Made by a program: the position numbers and the translations under genes. The notes under the pieces were generated by a model. The model did not search any database and was not told where the DNA came from. It saw only the letters and a program-made list of their open reading frames with translations. 64,000 bases of DNA, from contig NZ_CANLXG010000002.1 in the NCBI RefSeq assembly GCF_947495025.1, forward strand, positions 1,141,001 to 1,205,000. The letters are read 5' to 3'. This document shows, one piece after another, positions 1 through 8,702 of this stretch. The first letter of the stretch is position 1, and each line of letters opens with the position of its first letter. The stretch comes from an uncultured Roseobacter sp. (GTDB lineage: Bacteria; Pseudomonadota; Alphaproteobacteria; Rhodobacterales; Rhodobacteraceae).

Positions 1-1078
1 CCTGACCATGATCAGGGCGCATCGGGATCTCTGAATCCTCGCGGCCCGCTGACCTGCGGCGGGCCTCTTCCTCCGAAAGGGCCCGGATCGTCGCTACCAT
101 GTCTGTATCACCTTCCAGGTGTGGCGCTTCGTAAAAATCCGGCCGTGCCGGGTCCGGACCCGGTACCCGTTTCGTGTTCCGCAGATGCACGAAATGAATG
201 CGTGCGCCGGCCTGCCTGACAAAACCGACCGGATCAAACCCCTCTGCCACACCAAGCGAGCCGGTGCAGAGTGTCGCGCCGCTGGCCGGTACATCAACGG
301 CGTCCAGGACGCGCACGTAATCCTGTGTCGAGGACATAACCCGCGGCAGCCCCAGCAGAGAGAAGGGTGGGTCATCCGGATGGCAGCACAGCCGGATACC
401 GCAGGTTTCGGCGTGTGGTGCAACTTCTGACAGAAAATCAATAAGGTTCCGGCGCAGCCTTTCACGGTCGATGCCGTCATAGGTGGCCAGTCGCTCTGCC
501 ACATCAGACAGCGTCCAGGAGTCGTTCGCGCCGGGCAGCCCTGCAATCACCGTATTCTGCAGCATCGTCTTCTGTTGGTTCGAAAGGTCAGCAAACCGTT
601 CTGCAGCGCGTTCCCGCAGAGCCTGATTATAATCGTCCGGTGCTGACGGCCGCCTGAGAATGTGCAGGTCAAAGACGGCGAAATCCAGCAAAGAGAAATG
701 CATCGCGTTACCGCCATGCGGCTGAGGAGACCGGAGGACAGTGCGGGTCCAGTCAAGAATGGGCATGAAGTTGTAACAGACAGTACGCACACCTGCCGCG
801 GCCAGGTTGCTCAGACTGGCCCGGTAATTTTCAAGGTGATCCTTGTAACCCGAACTCTGTGTTTTGATGGCCTCTGATACTGGCAGGCTCTCTGCCACGT
901 CCCACGAAAAGTCATCAGCTTCGAGCAGCTCAATACGCATGCGTATGTTTTCTGTGCTCCATATCTCTCCCGGAGGGATATCATGAAGCGCAGTGACAAT
1001 GCCTTCGACACCTGCCTGGTGCAGCTGTGCCAGTGGTATTTTGTCGTTTGGCCCAAACCATCGCCAGCACTGTTTCAT
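1..1078 (-). CDS. uxuA: Mannonate dehydratase, C-terminus cut by window edge
   Basis: Dehydrates D-mannonate to 2-keto-3-deoxy-D-gluconate (KDG). The visible frame opens MKQCWRWFGPND and runs without a stop for about 359 codons to the window edge. It carries family-typical stretches such as CHPDDPP, CTGSLG, HFVHLRN and a late MRPDHG segment; the family is about 390-400 residues, so only some 40 are missing. The ATG (1078-1076) overlaps the stop of the upstream oxidoreductase as ATGA, which fixes the start. It is the last visible gene of the long minus-strand sugar-acid operon, and its product would be the substrate of the KDG kinase at 4153-5037. Identification is strong. Confidence 0.93.
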   Translation of the reverse strand, partial: MKQCWRWFGPNDKIPLAQLHQAGVEGIVTALHDIPPGEIWSTENIRMRIELLEADDFSWDVAESLPVSEAIKTQSSGYKDHLENYRASLSNLAAAGVRTVCYNFMPILDWTRTVLRSPQPHGGNAMHFSLLDFAVFDLHILRRPSAPDDYNQALRERAAERFADLSNQQKTMLQNTVIAGLPGANDSWTLSDVAERLATYDGIDRERLRRNLIDFLSEVAPHAETCGIRLCCHPDDPPFSLLGLPRVMSSTQDYVRVLDAVDVPASGATLCTGSLGVAEGFDPVGFVRQAGARIHFVHLRNTKRVPGPDPARPDFYEAPHLEGDTDMVATIRALSEEEARRRSAGREDSEIPMRPDHGQ

Positions 1079-2127
1079 GGTTGCCATCCTTCGTAGAGGG
1101 GGTGCCCGGACTCAAGGGGCAGGCTCACACGATCACCAGTACGCGCCGCATGGTAAATTGCGGTGACAAGTGCCACAGATGCAGCCCCGTCTGAAAGTGT
1201 GACTGCCCGGTTTGGTTCTTTACTGAGGGCTGCGGCGACTTCTTTCAGAAAACCGCTGAACCCAACGGGCTCGTCTGGCGTGTCTGCCAGCAGATCATCG
1301 AGTTTTTGCTGCAGGGCCGGATCGCGTGTTGCAAACTGCCACTCGGCTGATCCTGGTGCATACGGCGATGTGCCCGAAGTTGCAGTCAGGTGTTCAAACA
1401 CCAACCGGATCCGCGTTTCATCAAATGCAGCGCCCAGAGTCACGGAACTCGTAGCAAGCGCGCCATTCTGCAGACGAAAACACAGCGCCGCGCAATCCTC
1501 GGTTTCGATGGGATTAATACGCGTCGTGGTCATCGCCGACACTTCTGCAACCGGCCCCATGATATGAGTGATCAGATCATGATTGTGGATCGCGTGCCCC
1601 AGCACCGCGCCACCCTGTTCTCCTGCCCAGGTGCCCCTCCAGGGAACTGCGTAGTAGTCAGCACCCCGCGACCAGTGGGTTTCAACAGACGCAACCTGCG
1701 GCCGACCGGCGAAACCGCTTTCTGTCGCCATGCGCAGTCTGGCCAGTGCGGGACCCCAGCGATACTGAAACACGGGAAACACCTGTCGCGCTGCGCGTTC
1801 CGCGGCTGCCCGCATCAGATCAACATCACGCATCGATGTCGCCAGAGGTTTCTCGCAAATCACGTGCTTTCCTGCGTTCAGGGCGCGCAGTGTGACTGGT
1901 ACATGAAGATGGGGGGGCAGGCAGACGTCAACTACATCGATTTCTGGTCTTTGCAGGGCGGCGTCAATATCCGTCGCGGTCGTGAAACTGTCACCTTCCC
2001 GCAGACCCTCCGCGCGCGCTTCATCCTGATCTACCAGCATCTCAACAATGAATTTTTCTGGCAGTGTTCGATAAGCCGCCAGATGCTGACTTCCTATACC
2101 GGCTCCCAGAATGGCAACCCGGATCAT
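1075..2127 (-). CDS. Gfo/Idh/MocA-family oxidoreductase A
   Basis: NAD(P)-dependent sugar, inositol or glycoside dehydrogenase family, 350 aa. The N-terminal Rossmann domain starts RVAILGAGIGSQHL (GxGxxG-like). The family EKP motif is present (HVICEKPLAT, near residue 93), and a C-terminal domain carries the GHAIHNHDL histidine/aspartate segment. Substrate cannot be read from sequence. It overlaps uxuA downstream and the next oxidoreductase upstream by 4 bp each (ATGA), so these genes are probably translationally coupled. It is one of four members of this family in the operon. Confidence 0.9.
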   Translation of the reverse strand: MIRVAILGAGIGSQHLAAYRTLPEKFIVEMLVDQDEARAEGLREGDSFTTATDIDAALQRPEIDVVDVCLPPHLHVPVTLRALNAGKHVICEKPLATSMRDVDLMRAAAERAARQVFPVFQYRWGPALARLRMATESGFAGRPQVASVETHWSRGADYYAVPWRGTWAGEQGGAVLGHAIHNHDLITHIMGPVAEVSAMTTTRINPIETEDCAALCFRLQNGALATSSVTLGAAFDETRIRLVFEHLTATSGTSPYAPGSAEWQFATRDPALQQKLDDLLADTPDEPVGFSGFLKEVAAALSKEPNRAVTLSDGAASVALVTAIYHAARTGDRVSLPLESGHPLYEGWQP

Positions 2128-3125
2128 CGCCCGTCCGCCATTGCCTGAGCCCTTAACGCAAGGTCCATTACCAGAAAGCAGTGGGCCTGTGTCATGGCTG
2201 TTTCCGTACGCATCCGTATGTCATTTGCAAGCCTGTCAAAGTATGGCAGGCCAGCGTCTGAGGCATCAATTTTTTCGCATCTGTCACCGTTGACCAGAAG
2301 AAGGTGATCGGTACCGTCGCATCCGCCAACATCCACATATTTCCGAAGCTCGATATAGCCTTCGGTCCCGAGTATTGTCAGCCTTCCATCGCCCCAGGTC
2401 GGCAGAGCGTCAGGTGTATACCAGTCAACGCGAATATAGCCGGTCCCGTTTTCGCTGCGCAGCGAAATCTCTCCGAAATCCTGAAGGCCGGGGTCTCCTG
2501 AATTTGCGTAATTAGCTGTAAATGCGTGTGTAATTTCGGCGGCGTAAGAGCCGGTAAAGTGCAGAAACTGATCAATCTGGTGTGATGCAATATCAGTTAG
2601 AATGCCACCATAACGCTCTTTCTCAAAGAACCAGTCGGGTCTGCTGGTCCGGTTGAGTCGATGAGGACCAAGGCCGGCAGTGTGCACAACCCGGCCAATC
2701 GCACCGGCGGAGATCAGTTCGTCCGCGCGGGTGACAGCGGGCACCTCAAACCGCTCCGAAAAATTGACAGACCACATGCGCCCGGTTTCAGCGACACAAG
2801 TCCTGATCTGGTCAAGCTGGCTATGCGTGGTGCAGCCTGGCTTGTCTGTCATCACATCCATACGGTTGCGCATGGAAAGAACGGCGAGTTCAGAGCGGTC
2901 TGACGGCACCGCTGCAATAAGGGCCAGATCTGCTCCGCTCTGCAGAGCATCATCCAGAGTTTCGATGCGGGGGATGTCGGGAAATCGCTTTTTGTATCCC
3001 TCAAGGGTGACCGGCGTCCCCTTTGTCCAGAAGCCGATGCATTCTGCACCCGCCTTCAGCATATTCTCGGTCATGCCAAAGATGTGCCTGTGATCAAGGC
3101 CAAGAGCAACGAAGCGCAGGGTCAT
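2124..3125 (-). CDS. Gfo/Idh/MocA-family oxidoreductase B (divergent)
   Basis: 333 aa, assigned to the Gfo/Idh/MocA family by overall layout, but divergent. The usual glycine-rich nucleotide loop is replaced by FVALGLDHRHIFGM, and the EKP motif reads DKP (VMTDKPGCTT). The C-terminal active-site segment is recognisable (TDIASHQIDQFLHF). It is coupled by 4-bp ATGA overlaps to its neighbours on both sides. The altered dinucleotide-binding loop leaves open whether it binds NAD(P) conventionally, has another cofactor, or is a non-dehydrogenase relative such as a glycoside-cleaving or isomerising member. Confidence 0.82.
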   Translation of the reverse strand: MTLRFVALGLDHRHIFGMTENMLKAGAECIGFWTKGTPVTLEGYKKRFPDIPRIETLDDALQSGADLALIAAVPSDRSELAVLSMRNRMDVMTDKPGCTTHSQLDQIRTCVAETGRMWSVNFSERFEVPAVTRADELISAGAIGRVVHTAGLGPHRLNRTSRPDWFFEKERYGGILTDIASHQIDQFLHFTGSYAAEITHAFTANYANSGDPGLQDFGEISLRSENGTGYIRVDWYTPDALPTWGDGRLTILGTEGYIELRKYVDVGGCDGTDHLLLVNGDRCEKIDASDAGLPYFDRLANDIRMRTETAMTQAHCFLVMDLALRAQAMADGR

Positions 3126-4156
3126 AGTCGGGATACCTCTGTAACGCTTCCGGTTCGGGCCGCGGTTTCCATTGCAGCGATAACGGCCTGTGCAGAGAGG
3201 GCACTCCGTCCCGACGCCAGCGGCTCTTTGCCGGAAAGGAGCGATGCCGCAAAATCTTCCAGCACTGTCTGGTGCCAGGCATGGGTAAAGGCCATCGGGT
3301 CCGCTCCGCCGCCGGTCGCAGCAGTTTCACCAGACGTAGTGACCGTGCCGTCCAGACCATGGAGCTTCAGCACACCAGACATGAGGTGCGCACTGGCTCT
3401 TGTACCCTGAATCGCAATGCTCTCTGGTCCGCCGGGCCAGGCTGCAGTGGTCGCTGTCAGTGTTCCCACAGCGCCGCTGGCAAAAGTAAGAAGGGCTGCC
3501 GCACGGTCTTCGGCCTCAAGGTCGTGCAATGGGGTCCGGTGCATCTGTGCCTGCAGGCTTGTCACAGGACCAAGAAGCCACAGCGCCAGATCCAGTGTAT
3601 GGATGGCCTGGTTGATCATCACGCCACCGCCGTCCCGGGCATACGTGCCACGACCGGGAACATCATAGTACTCCTGGTCGCGCCACCACGGCACCCTGAT
3701 GTCCACCATGGCCACATCTCCAAGCGAACCTGTCGCCAGTGCGTCCCGCAGATCGCCGGATGCAGCACGCGCGCGGTGCTGCAGAAAGACACCGAGGGGG
3801 ACATTCGCGTTATCGCACAGGGCGACGATTTCCCGCGCCGCATCCAGCGTCCGTTCAACGGGTTTTTCCATCAGGATGGGCTTTCGGGCCGCGACGAGGC
3901 TGGTCACCAGATCCTTGCGCGCGTCTGGCGGCGTTGCGATAATTATGAAATCCGCTTCGTCAATCGCCGTATCATCTGCGTCGGCAAGCGCCGGAACAGC
4001 ATATCCCAGTGTTCCGCTTGCCTGTTCTGCAAAAGCCTTTGAGCGGACCGGATCGCGTCCCACAACGCCGATGAGCGTCACGGCCGGTTTCGCATCCCGA
4101 ATGGCCAGCAGGTGCGTGCCGGCGACCATGCCCAGACCGATCAGGATTACCTTCAT
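3122..4156 (-). CDS. Gfo/Idh/MocA-family oxidoreductase C
   Basis: 344 aa. N-terminal Rossmann start KVILIGLGMVAGTH, intact EKP (PILMEKPVER, about residue 95) and the C-terminal GVMINQAIHTLDL segment with the catalytic-type His and Asp. It is a likely NAD(P)-dependent sugar or sugar-acid dehydrogenase; substrate unknown. It overlaps the kinase gene upstream and oxidoreductase B downstream by 4 bp, keeping A, B and C as a contiguous trio that may perform successive or paired oxidation/reduction steps on one substrate. Confidence 0.9.
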   Translation of the reverse strand: MKVILIGLGMVAGTHLLAIRDAKPAVTLIGVVGRDPVRSKAFAEQASGTLGYAVPALADADDTAIDEADFIIIATPPDARKDLVTSLVAARKPILMEKPVERTLDAAREIVALCDNANVPLGVFLQHRARAASGDLRDALATGSLGDVAMVDIRVPWWRDQEYYDVPGRGTYARDGGGVMINQAIHTLDLALWLLGPVTSLQAQMHRTPLHDLEAEDRAAALLTFASGAVGTLTATTAAWPGGPESIAIQGTRASAHLMSGVLKLHGLDGTVTTSGETAATGGGADPMAFTHAWHQTVLEDFAASLLSGKEPLASGRSALSAQAVIAAMETAARTGSVTEVSRL

Positions 4157-5037
4157 CTGTCATCTTTCGGGATGATGGCACCGCGGTGCCCAACGACGAC
4201 AGACGCACATCTGTGGCCGGCCATGAGAGCGTCGTGCTGGCTGGCACCTGACAGAAGAGACCCAAGGTAAGCACCGTTGAAACTGTCTCCGGCCGCAGTC
4301 GTATCGACCACCTGTTCGGCCGGTGCATATCGCTGCGATACTTCAGACCCGAGACTGACCGGACCATCGGCCCCCTGTTTCAGAGCACCGCTCATTCCGA
4401 GACCGACAAAGCGTTCCAGGACCTCTTCATGCGTCTCCTCAAAGAGCGCCATTTCATCGTCGACAGATGGCAGTGCGATATCGGAACGCGCCCACAACAA
4501 CGATGTAACGGTTCGGGCAATTGCCGGATCTTCCCACAGCCGCGGGCGAAAGTTGCTGTCATAGACAAACCGGACAGAAGACTGCACAAGCCAGTCGAGC
4601 AGTGCCAGACGTACAGGATGCGGCAGGATCGCCATGGTGATGCCGGACAGATACACCACGTCATAGTTCGCCAGAACCGAGAAATCCGGCTCTTTCTTTC
4701 CCTGAAACAGACGTCGCGCCGCGGACGATCCACGCCAGTAGGTGAAGGAGCGTTCACCATCTTCTGCAGTCGTGATTGCGTATAATCCGGGCGTCTGGCC
4801 CGGCAGCACTGCAATGTTGCTGCACCCGATACCCTGACCTGCAATAAAGTCACGGATCTTGGCTGAAAAGGGATCGTCGCCTACGCAGGTGACGTAATCC
4901 ACGGCGAGGGACGGTGCGCTTCTTTTCATGTAAATTGCCGTATTCAGCGTGTCACCCGCCACGCCGACGGCTGCTGTGTCGCCGGACATCGACAACTCCA
5001 CCATGGCTTCGCCAACACATGCGACTTTCAGACTCAT
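4153..5037 (-). CDS. kdgK: PfkB-family sugar kinase, probable 2-keto-3-deoxygluconate kinase
   Basis: Ribokinase/PfkB fold, 294 aa from the ATG at 5037 (MSLKVACVGEAMVEL). A longer in-frame start at 5103 would add 22 unlikely residues; the chosen ATG overlaps the stop of the upstream permease gene as ATGA. The PfkB signature with anion hole and catalytic Asp is seen near the C-terminus (DTTAAGDSFNGAYL). Together with uxuA and the altronate dehydratase, both of which yield KDG, a KDG kinase is the simplest reading. A fructokinase or other ketose kinase is the alternative. No KDPG aldolase is in the window, so the next step must be encoded elsewhere. Confidence 0.85.
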   Translation of the reverse strand: MSLKVACVGEAMVELSMSGDTAAVGVAGDTLNTAIYMKRSAPSLAVDYVTCVGDDPFSAKIRDFIAGQGIGCSNIAVLPGQTPGLYAITTAEDGERSFTYWRGSSAARRLFQGKKEPDFSVLANYDVVYLSGITMAILPHPVRLALLDWLVQSSVRFVYDSNFRPRLWEDPAIARTVTSLLWARSDIALPSVDDEMALFEETHEEVLERFVGLGMSGALKQGADGPVSLGSEVSQRYAPAEQVVDTTAAGDSFNGAYLGSLLSGASQHDALMAGHRCASVVVGHRGAIIPKDDR

Positions 5038-5915
5038 TCCTGCTCCCGCTTCCAGATTATCAGACCCGATACAACAATGATCAAAGCACCGGCGACAGTC
5101 CACAGGTCCGGCAGGTGATCAAAAACAAGCCAGCTGAAACCGGCGATATAAATCATAAAGGAATAGGTGTAGGGCATCAGCGTACTGGCCGAGCCAAAGA
5201 GATGCGCTGTGGTCAGCAACTGGTGGCCCGCCCAGCCGCACACGCCAAGCCCGATCAGAAGGCACCACCCCAGCAGATCCGCCGGCATGACCCAGGCCCA
5301 GATGGCAAAAGGCAAAAGCACGGCCGTACCGAGCGCGCCCATATAGAACTGCATCGTTTCCGTGGCGACCAGCCCGGCAAGCCGGCGCGTCATCAGCGAA
5401 TAGAGTGCCAGAGCGGTCGCATTATACATCGGCAGGATCATTGCGGGATGGAAGCTTTCTCCAAACGGGCGGATGACCACCAGAACACCTGCAAACCCCA
5501 GAAGAATAGCGGCCCAGCGCCAGGGGCCGATCTGTTCTTTCAGCACCGTAAGCGACAGGAAGCACACGATAATCGGGCTGGAAAACATGATCGCAGAGAT
5601 CACAGTCAAAGGCAGGAAGTTCAGCGCATAGAAATTTCCCAGTGTGGCCGAGATCAGCAGCGACGACCGGAAAATCAGCTCGAAAAAACGGCCGGTTCGC
5701 AGCCGTTCCGCGTCGAACCCGTTACGGAAAGTGACGGCCAGGGAAATGGCAAAATGACCGGCATAGCGCATGAAAGCCAGCTGAAAGGCCGGAAAACCCG
5801 CCAGAACCAGCCATTTGGCCGAAGTGTCCACCAGTGCAAAAAGAAACCATGCCGCCAGCATCATCACAATACCCAGTTGCGGCCTGTGTTCCTGTGCGCG
5901 GGCGGCGACTGCCAT
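5034..5915 (-). CDS. EamA/DMT-family membrane transporter
   Basis: 293 aa, almost entirely hydrophobic, with about ten predicted membrane segments in the two-repeat arrangement of the drug/metabolite transporter superfamily. The first repeat begins GIVMMLAAWFLFALVDTSAKW and the last helix ends with a basic tail (IWKREQE). It probably exports or imports a small polar metabolite across the inner membrane. Its place inside the sugar-acid operon (stop overlapping kdgK; start overlapping the dehydrogenase stop as TAATG) suggests relief of a toxic intermediate or an accessory uptake route alongside the TRAP system; this role is inferred from context only. Confidence 0.87.
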   Translation of the reverse strand: MAVAARAQEHRPQLGIVMMLAAWFLFALVDTSAKWLVLAGFPAFQLAFMRYAGHFAISLAVTFRNGFDAERLRTGRFFELIFRSSLLISATLGNFYALNFLPLTVISAIMFSSPIIVCFLSLTVLKEQIGPWRWAAILLGFAGVLVVIRPFGESFHPAMILPMYNATALALYSLMTRRLAGLVATETMQFYMGALGTAVLLPFAIWAWVMPADLLGWCLLIGLGVCGWAGHQLLTTAHLFGSASTLMPYTYSFMIYIAGFSWLVFDHLPDLWTVAGALIIVVSGLIIWKREQE

Positions 5916-6802
5916 TACTTGCCGAACCGCGCCGCGAAGAAGTCGACCATCTGGCTGACCATGTCATCCGCCTGACCACTGTCCCGGGCTTCGGTTAATG
6001 CCGTCAGTGCGCAGCGTGACATGATGCTGTCCACACCCGCATCATCCGCCATTTGTTTGTAATAGCCTACGTCCTTGGCCGCATTCTTGATGGCAAAGGC
6101 GAGCTGGTTCGGGTCACCATCCACGCCGTATCCTTTTACAAAATCCATCATGCCCGAGTGCAGCGGGCCAGCGGCCATAACGCTGTAGACCTTTTCGCGG
6201 TCGACCCCGGCAACGTCCGCCATGGCAAAGGCTTCTGCCATCGCGTTTGCCACTGTCATGCCGAAAAAGTTGTTGATCAGCTTGATGGTATGGCCAGATC
6301 CAAGGGTTCCAAGGTGAAAGACATTCTCGCCGAGGTCCTTCAGCACAGGCTCAACCCTGTCAAAGGCCTCTTTGTCGCCGGAGGTCATGATGTTCAGCAG
6401 CCCGTCCTTGGCGTGTGAAGGCGTGCGCCCCAGCGGCGCATCCAGGTACGTCCCGCCTGAAGCGGCGACCTTTTCACCCAGCATCCGCGTGCTGCCAGGC
6501 AGTGATGTGCCAAAGTCGATGACAACGGCTCCCGGTTTCATCCCGGCAATCACACCTTCATCGCCCAGCATCCGGCTTTCGACGTGCTCCGACGTGCCCA
6601 TGCACAGCATAATGATGTCCGATGCGGCGGCGACGTCGCGCGCGCTGCCCGCCTCGGTCGCGCCACGGCCCAGGGCCTGATCGATGTAAGTGCGGTCACG
6701 GTTGCCCAGAACGGTCAGGGCATAGCCCTGATCCTGTAGCCTGCCGACCATGGCACCGCCCATAAGTCCGAGGCCGATGAAACCGATTGCTGGCTGCGTC
6801 AT
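5915..6802 (-). CDS. Beta-hydroxyacid dehydrogenase (HIBADH family) 1
   Basis: 295 aa, NAD(P)-dependent family that includes 3-hydroxyisobutyrate dehydrogenase, tartronate-semialdehyde reductase and L-threonate dehydrogenase. The Rossmann loop GFIGLGLMGGAM is at the N-terminus and the catalytic lysine lies in GSGHTIKLINNFF (about residue 170). The substrate loop reads DAPLGRTPSHAKDG rather than the common DAPVSGG form, so the exact substrate may be unusual. A good Shine-Dalgarno (AGGAGA) precedes the ATG, 12 bp after the upstream dioxygenase gene. A second, more canonical family member lies at 16648-17535. Confidence 0.88.
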   Translation of the reverse strand: MTQPAIGFIGLGLMGGAMVGRLQDQGYALTVLGNRDRTYIDQALGRGATEAGSARDVAAASDIIMLCMGTSEHVESRMLGDEGVIAGMKPGAVVIDFGTSLPGSTRMLGEKVAASGGTYLDAPLGRTPSHAKDGLLNIMTSGDKEAFDRVEPVLKDLGENVFHLGTLGSGHTIKLINNFFGMTVANAMAEAFAMADVAGVDREKVYSVMAAGPLHSGMMDFVKGYGVDGDPNQLAFAIKNAAKDVGYYKQMADDAGVDSIMSRCALTALTEARDSGQADDMVSQMVDFFAARFGK

Positions 6803-6814
6803 GTCTGTCTCCTG

Positions 6815-7699
6815 TCAGATGGTGTCAAAGGCACGCTTCTTCATGCCTTTCTGAATTTCGTAAATGGAAATGGGTACATCCGGTTGCGGCTGCGGAATCC
6901 GGACCGGAATGTCCTTCAGGCGCGGGTTCTTTGTCGTCTGACCGCACAGCATCCGCGTGTCATAGTCCTCGATCCCGTCCCATTTTGTCATGGACCCCAT
7001 GATCGGAAAGGCATCCGCCGCCATCATCTCATAGAACAGAATCCGCCGCGCACGGTCCGATGTGTTCAGCGCCGACCCGTGCACAATCCGACCATGATGG
7101 ATGCTGACGGATCCGGCCGGTCCCGTCAGCTGAACCGCGTCCTCGGGGTTCAGGCCGTTTTCCTCCGGCAGCATGGCACCTGCGAAAACGCCGTCTGCGT
7201 GGTGATCAAAAACCGGGCCTTTGTGACTGCCCGGATAGACCATCAACGGCCCGTTTTCCGGTGCCATATCATCAAGAATGACTCCGATGGCAAGGATGTC
7301 GTCATTGGTGTGCGGGTAAAACGCATAGTCCTGATGCCACTCAACAGCGGCACCGTAACCTGCTGATTTCATATTCAGTTTCGTGGTGTGTAACCGCAGG
7401 TCCGGACCAATTAGATCGCGCGCAGGTGCAAGGACATGATCCGAATACATCAGGTCGCGCACCACGTCCGATATCGTGTGCGGTAGTTTGATCCGGCGCA
7501 GCCGTGGGTCTGTGGCGGTATGGCTGTCTTCCAGATCGAGACGTTCGTTACTGGCGGTCATGGTGGCCGCCTCTTCTTCAAAACGCGCGATTTCGGCGTA
7601 GATTTTCGCCAGCCATTCTGCCGGGATGCGGTCTTCCAGAACGAGGTAGCCGTGCTCCTCGTAGTGGGCGATCTGATCCGGTGTCAGTGTTTCAGGCAT
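6815..7699 (-). CDS. Phytanoyl-CoA dioxygenase family protein 1
   Basis: 294 aa, Fe(II)/2-oxoglutarate-dependent dioxygenase of the PhyH family. The iron-binding HxD is seen in VEWHQDYAFYP, and the distal His plus the 2-oxoglutarate-binding Arg in HHGRIVHGSALNTSDRARR. The N-terminus (LTPDQIAHYEEHGYLVLED) is typical of the family. Substrate unknown: members hydroxylate diverse small molecules. Placement among sugar-acid enzymes suggests hydroxylation or oxidative demethylation of a sugar derivative. Its start overlaps the upstream oxidoreductase stop by 8 bp. A distantly similar dioxygenase is encoded at 10218-11165 in the same operon. Confidence 0.88.
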   Translation of the reverse strand: MPETLTPDQIAHYEEHGYLVLEDRIPAEWLAKIYAEIARFEEEAATMTASNERLDLEDSHTATDPRLRRIKLPHTISDVVRDLMYSDHVLAPARDLIGPDLRLHTTKLNMKSAGYGAAVEWHQDYAFYPHTNDDILAIGVILDDMAPENGPLMVYPGSHKGPVFDHHADGVFAGAMLPEENGLNPEDAVQLTGPAGSVSIHHGRIVHGSALNTSDRARRILFYEMMAADAFPIMGSMTKWDGIEDYDTRMLCGQTTKNPRLKDIPVRIPQPQPDVPISIYEIQKGMKKRAFDTI

Positions 7700-8702
7700 A
7701 GCGCTTTACTCCGGGTGCTGTTGTCAGCTGTTCTTCGATGTCCAGCGCTACGGACAGCGTGCGCGCGGCATCCGCCACGTCGATGAGCGGTCTGGCGCGT
7801 CCTTCCATAACGTCGAGGAAATGATCCAGCTGGCTGTCGAGGGGTACGGTCACATCATCAGATTGTGACAAATTCTCGGGTACTGCGGGTTCTGACCAGT
7901 CGCTGCCACGCCAGAGCGTCATGGAGGGAAAACTCACAGCACCCTTTGTTCCCGTAATCCACATCATATCCTGTCCGGTGGTGCCGATATTGGGGTTTTC
8001 GCCAGTGCCGGCCTCAAAACCCCAGGGGCTGGGCGCGGTATCCGCAAAGCTGATGGTGCCGGTTGCACCGTTTTCAAAACCCAGCGCCACTGCACCGCTT
8101 TCAAGGCGGTCCGTTCCGCGCAACGCGCGGCCGGGCAGGGCGATGGTCTGGGTGATTTCACCCACAACATGCCGCAAAATGTCGATGTCATGCACCAGGT
8201 TGATCATGACCGGGCTGCCCCCGGCCGTGCGCCAGTTCCCCATGAAGTAGTCATCAGGTTTGCGCATGGCCCAGATCAGAGAAACGGTGACCACCTCTCC
8301 GATTATGTCGCCTGCGAGCAGTTCTTTGAGCCGTGCAACGCGTTTATGATACCGGCGGTGGTGGCCGACCAGTGACTGCACCTCTGCCTTCTCCACAGCC
8401 TGCTGCACCGCAAGGGCCCCGGCCATATCACCGGCCACGGGTTTTTCGATCAGCATATGCCAGCCACGCGATGCCGCGTAGATACCGTGGGCACTGTGCA
8501 GGTGGGTGGGGGTCGCGATGATCACCCCGTCCACATTGTCCGGCGCGTCGGCCATATCGGCAAACCGCGTGACCGACCCATCATTCATGCAGTCCGGGTC
8601 CGGATCGACCAGTCCGGCAAGCGCGCAGCCTTTGTGTGCGCGCACGGCCCCGACATGCCGCGCGCCGATCAGCCCGCCACCGACGACAAGGATGCGTTTC
8701 AC
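7692..8702 (-). CDS. Gfo/Idh/MocA-family oxidoreductase D
   Basis: About 336 aa from a GTG start (8702-8700) that overlaps the uxaA stop as GTGA, the same junction style used through this operon; an ATG at 8723 is the alternative. Rossmann loop RILVVGGGLIGARH, EKP motif MLIEKPVAGD, and the C-terminal segment PVMINLVHDIDILRHV. Probable NAD(P)-dependent sugar or inositol-type dehydrogenase, substrate unknown. It is separated from the A-B-C trio by other enzymes, which suggests it acts at a different step. Confidence 0.88.
   Translation of the reverse strand: MKRILVVGGGLIGARHVGAVRAHKGCALAGLVDPDPDCMNDGSVTRFADMADAPDNVDGVIIATPTHLHSAHGIYAASRGWHMLIEKPVAGDMAGALAVQQAVEKAEVQSLVGHHRRYHKRVARLKELLAGDIIGEVVTVSLIWAMRKPDDYFMGNWRTAGGSPVMINLVHDIDILRHVVGEITQTIALPGRALRGTDRLESGAVALGFENGATGTISFADTAPSPWGFEAGTGENPNIGTTGQDMMWITGTKGAVSFPSMTLWRGSDWSEPAVPENLSQSDDVTVPLDSQLDHFLDVMEGRARPLIDVADAARTLSVALDIEEQLTTAPGVKRYA

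Noticed and set aside
94..1056. Several short minus-strand frames in the first kilobase
   Set aside because: They are off-frame readings of uxuA, whose true frame runs open off the window edge.
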